Below, piece by piece: positions 6,241 through 7,937 of a DNA stretch of 7,937 nt. The notes beneath the pieces are model-generated. The model did not search any database. It was not told the origin of the DNA and worked only from the letters and a program-made list of their open reading frames with translations. Made by a program: the position numbers and the translations under genes. Within the stretch, counting starts at the first letter, position 1, and each line of letters begins with the position of its first letter. This DNA comes from an uncultured Gammaproteobacteria bacterium. GTDB taxonomy: Bacteria; Pseudomonadota; Gammaproteobacteria; Pseudomonadales; DT-91. The DNA lies in contig CAKMZU010000046.1 of assembly GCA_929200485.1 (NCBI GenBank), positions 7,136-15,072 on the forward strand, in the 5' to 3' direction.

Positions 6241-7323
6241 TTATCTTAACTTCAAGGTCGCTAGCCCTATCAGCACTAGAATAACGGTGATAATCCAAAA
6301 GCGAACGATGACTCTTGGTTCCGGCCAGCCTTTTAATTCAAAATGGTGATGGATAGGTGCCATTCGGAAAATTCGCTTCCCCGTTAATTTAAATGACGCG
6401 ACTTGCAAAATGACTGAAACCGTCTCTAACACAAAGACACCGCCCATTATAATAAAGACGATCTCATGGCGTATAATTACTGCTATTGCCGCAAGCATTG
6501 CACCTAAAGCCAATGAACCGACATCTCCCATAAATACCATGGCAGGGTAAGTGTTAAACCACAAAAAGCCCAAGCCGGCACCCACCAAGGCTGTACAAAT
6601 CACGACGAGCTCACCTGATCCTTTGATATAAGGAATCTTCAAATAGTGAGCAAACTCGACGTGACCAACCAAGTAAGCAATAACTGCCAAGGCTGAAGCA
6701 ATCACCACACTCGGTAAAATTGCCAAACCATCCAACCCGTCAGTTAGGTTGACCGCATTACTAAAACCAACCAACATAAAATATGCCAGAACAATAAATA
6801 GCGGCCCCATATCCCAGGCAAATGATTTGAAAAAAGGTATAAATAGTTGCGTCGCCTGTGGCTGGGTGGCAGAAAAATATATATAAATCGCGAAAGCCAA
6901 CCCAAATACCGATTGCCAAAAATATTTCGTTTTGGCTGAAATCCCTTTGGAATTTTTCTTAACAACCTTCCTAAAGTCATCTATCCAGCCAATAGTGGCA
7001 AATGAAAAGGTCACTGCAAGCAGCACCCAAACATAACTATTGGTAAGATTCCCCCAAAGCAATGTAGTGACCAAAACAGACATCAAAATGAGCATACCGC
7101 CCATCGTAGGCGTACCCGACTTACTTAAATGACTTTCGGGCCCATCATCCCTTATTGCCTGCCCTACTTGCAATGTTTGCAGACGTTGAATAAGTTTAGG
7201 GCCAAAAATCAATGCGAAAGCCAAGGCCGTCAAGACACTCAAAATCGCTCGTAAGGTTAAATAATTAAAAACCTGAAAAGCCGGAATGTACTCACTCAAC
7301 CAATGAAACAGCATTAGGAGCAT
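6241..7323 (-). CDS. mraY: Phospho-N-acetylmuramoyl-pentapeptide-transferase
   Basis: MraY moves phospho-MurNAc-pentapeptide from UDP onto undecaprenyl phosphate, producing lipid I in the inner membrane. It has 360 residues, the same length as E. coli MraY, with about ten hydrophobic segments. Key motifs are [16 protein letters not shown] (61-76), the Mg-binding DDFRK (115-119), [13 protein letters not shown] (189-201), [19 protein letters not shown] (256-274, with catalytic-site D267) and [17 protein letters not shown] (321-337), which includes the HHH that separates MraY from WecA-type relatives. The start is set by AAGGAG 8 nt upstream of the ATG at 7323. A second in-frame ATG (M4, 7314-7312) overlaps the murF stop as TAATG but has no ribosome site. 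The stretch before FQVF is slightly rearranged relative to E. coli: the WLxEY element lies four residues closer to the first membrane segment. The stop TAA is at 6243-6241. Confidence 0.98.
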   Translation of the reverse strand: MLLMLFHWLSEYIPAFQVFNYLTLRAILSVLTALAFALIFGPKLIQRLQTLQVGQAIRDDGPESHLSKSGTPTMGGMLILMSVLVTTLLWGNLTNSYVWVLLAVTFSFATIGWIDDFRKVVKKNSKGISAKTKYFWQSVFGLAFAIYIYFSATQPQATQLFIPFFKSFAWDMGPLFIVLAYFMLVGFSNAVNLTDGLDGLAILPSVVIASALAVIAYLVGHVEFAHYLKIPYIKGSGELVVICTALVGAGLGFLWFNTYPAMVFMGDVGSLALGAMLAAIAVIIRHEIVFIIMGGVFVLETVSVILQVASFKLTGKRIFRMAPIHHHFELKGWPEPRVIVRFWIITVILVLIGLATLKLR

Positions 7324-7937
7324 GAACCAAACTCCTTTTCAGTCAATGGAGGAATGAGCTGTTCGAGTTTTTCTGAACGAGAGCCTTTTAACAACACAAC
7401 ATCATCTTTTTTAAGTAATATTTTCAACGCAGCCAAAAGCTGATCTAAACTTTCAAATGCTTTAATTTGATCAAAGCGCTTTGCAGCCCGCTGCATCCGA
7501 AAACCCGAAACCAGCACCTCATCAATATGTTGATCACAGGCATACTGAAGCACTTCGTGGTGCATTTCTTCGGATTGACTGCCTAGTTCTCCCATGTCTC
7601 CCAACACAAGAATTTTTCTTTGATCATACAGCCCCAGCAAATCAATCGCTGCCTTCATGGAAATCGGGTTGGCATTATAGCTATCGTCGACCAAGCTGCC
7701 ACCCCAATTACCCTCAAGTACCTGATTGCGACCTGAAATTGTTGACAGATAGCTCATCCCTTTGATTAATTGATCCAGCCCATCAACGCCTAAAGCAAGA
7801 GCGCACGCTGACGCACACAATGTATTGATCAAGGCATGCTTTCCTGGCTGATTGATTGAACAACTGACTAATTGATCACTGTAATGCAAAGAAAATTCAG
7901 TTGAAGACGAACCTAAAACCACATCTGACGCATACAC
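7314..7937 (-). CDS. murF: UDP-MurNAc-tripeptide--D-Ala-D-Ala ligase, C-terminal part (cut by window edge)
   Basis: MurF attaches D-Ala-D-Ala (made by Ddl) to UDP-MurNAc-tripeptide, the last cytoplasmic ligation. Only the last 207 codons are in the window. The frame enters from base 7937 and its first visible codon is an internal GTG, not a start. Roughly the first 240 residues, including the ATP P-loop, are missing compared with E. coli MurF (452). Visible motifs, numbered within the fragment, are [12 protein letters not shown] (31-42), SGRNQV (68-73), [11 protein letters not shown] (84-94), LGDMGELG (112-119) and [10 protein letters not shown] (183-192). DDSYNAN, GDMGELG and KGSRS together are typical of MurF. 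The motif around residue 34 reads HALIN where MurC and MurD here have HNxLN, so one conserved Asn is Ala. Asp-Gln pairs are unusually frequent (six). The stop TAA is at 7316-7314, inside the first codons of mraY. Confidence 0.96.
   Translation of the reverse strand: MYASDVVLGSSSTEFSLHYSDQLVSCSINQPGKHALINTLCASACALALGVDGLDQLIKGMSYLSTISGRNQVLEGNWGGSLVDDSYNANPISMKAAIDLLGLYDQRKILVLGDMGELGSQSEEMHHEVLQYACDQHIDEVLVSGFRMQRAAKRFDQIKAFESLDQLLAALKILLKKDDVVLLKGSRSEKLEQLIPPLTEKEFGSCS
7332..7337 (-). promoter_or_regulatory. Ribosome binding site deciding the mraY start
   Basis: AAGGAG on the minus strand is 8 nt before the ATG at 7323-7321 and 17 nt before the alternative ATG at 7314. It therefore favours the upstream start, which gives a 10-nt overlap with murF. 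Confidence 0.7.

Noticed and set aside
6744..6980. Minus-strand open frame of 78 codons in another frame of mraY
   Set aside because: It lies inside the conserved mraY core in a different frame with no ribosome site. The mraY frame fully explains the sequence.
7481..7765. Plus-strand open frame of 94 codons opposite murF
   Set aside because: It is antisense to the DDSYNAN and GDMGELG motifs of murF, and its product is low-complexity with no family features.
1..7937. A new accessory system, mobile element, CRISPR array or phage defence locus
   Set aside because: All DNA is accounted for by seven conserved cell wall and division genes plus the ftsQ start. There are no direct-repeat arrays, transposase, integrase or atypical composition.

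Overview
The window is one block of a bacterial division and cell wall (dcw) cluster. Every gene is on the minus strand, so transcription runs from base 7937 towards base 1. In transcription order it holds murF (3' part only), mraY, murD, ftsW, murG, murC, ddl (ddlB type) and the first 52 codons of a gene in the ftsQ position. This is the order known from E. coli and many other Gammaproteobacteria, including the lack of murB between murC and ddl. Protein details (a 360-residue MraY ending [10 protein letters not shown], FtsW with LPEAHTDF, DdlB with Tyr in the YDYHAKY segment) also point to a gammaproteobacterium. The sequence looks moderately AT-rich by eye. I cannot name the genus.

Layout: murF ends at 7314 and overlaps mraY (7323-6241) by 10 nt. 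A 33-nt gap then precedes murD (6207-4858). After that come four successive ATGA stop/start overlaps: murD/ftsW, ftsW/murG, murG/murC and murC/ddl. Most starts have a clear Shine-Dalgarno sequence. After ddl (1138-227) there is a 68-nt gap, and then a GTG-started, Lys/Arg-rich then hydrophobic N-terminus that I call ftsQ (158 to beyond base 1). No gene-free stretch exceeds 100 nt. I see no RNA gene, mobile element, CRISPR array or rho-independent terminator.

How the genes work together: MurC and MurD add L-Ala and D-Glu to UDP-MurNAc. Ddl makes D-Ala-D-Ala, and MurF attaches it to give UDP-MurNAc-pentapeptide. MraY moves that product onto undecaprenyl phosphate (lipid I), and MurG adds GlcNAc (lipid II). 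FtsW polymerises lipid II at the septum together with its class B PBP partner, and FtsQ is part of the division complex that controls it. The window therefore encodes most of the route from UDP-MurNAc to septal glycan.

I found no new biological system here. The points worth a second look are small: a Cys pair in the large periplasmic loop of FtsW, an Asn-to-Ala change in an otherwise conserved Mur ligase motif of MurF, an Arg-to-Ala change in the UDP site of MurD, a 31-bp near-perfect inverted repeat inside murC, a basic Ser/Lys-rich FtsW tail, and the GTG start and possible promoter of ftsQ.
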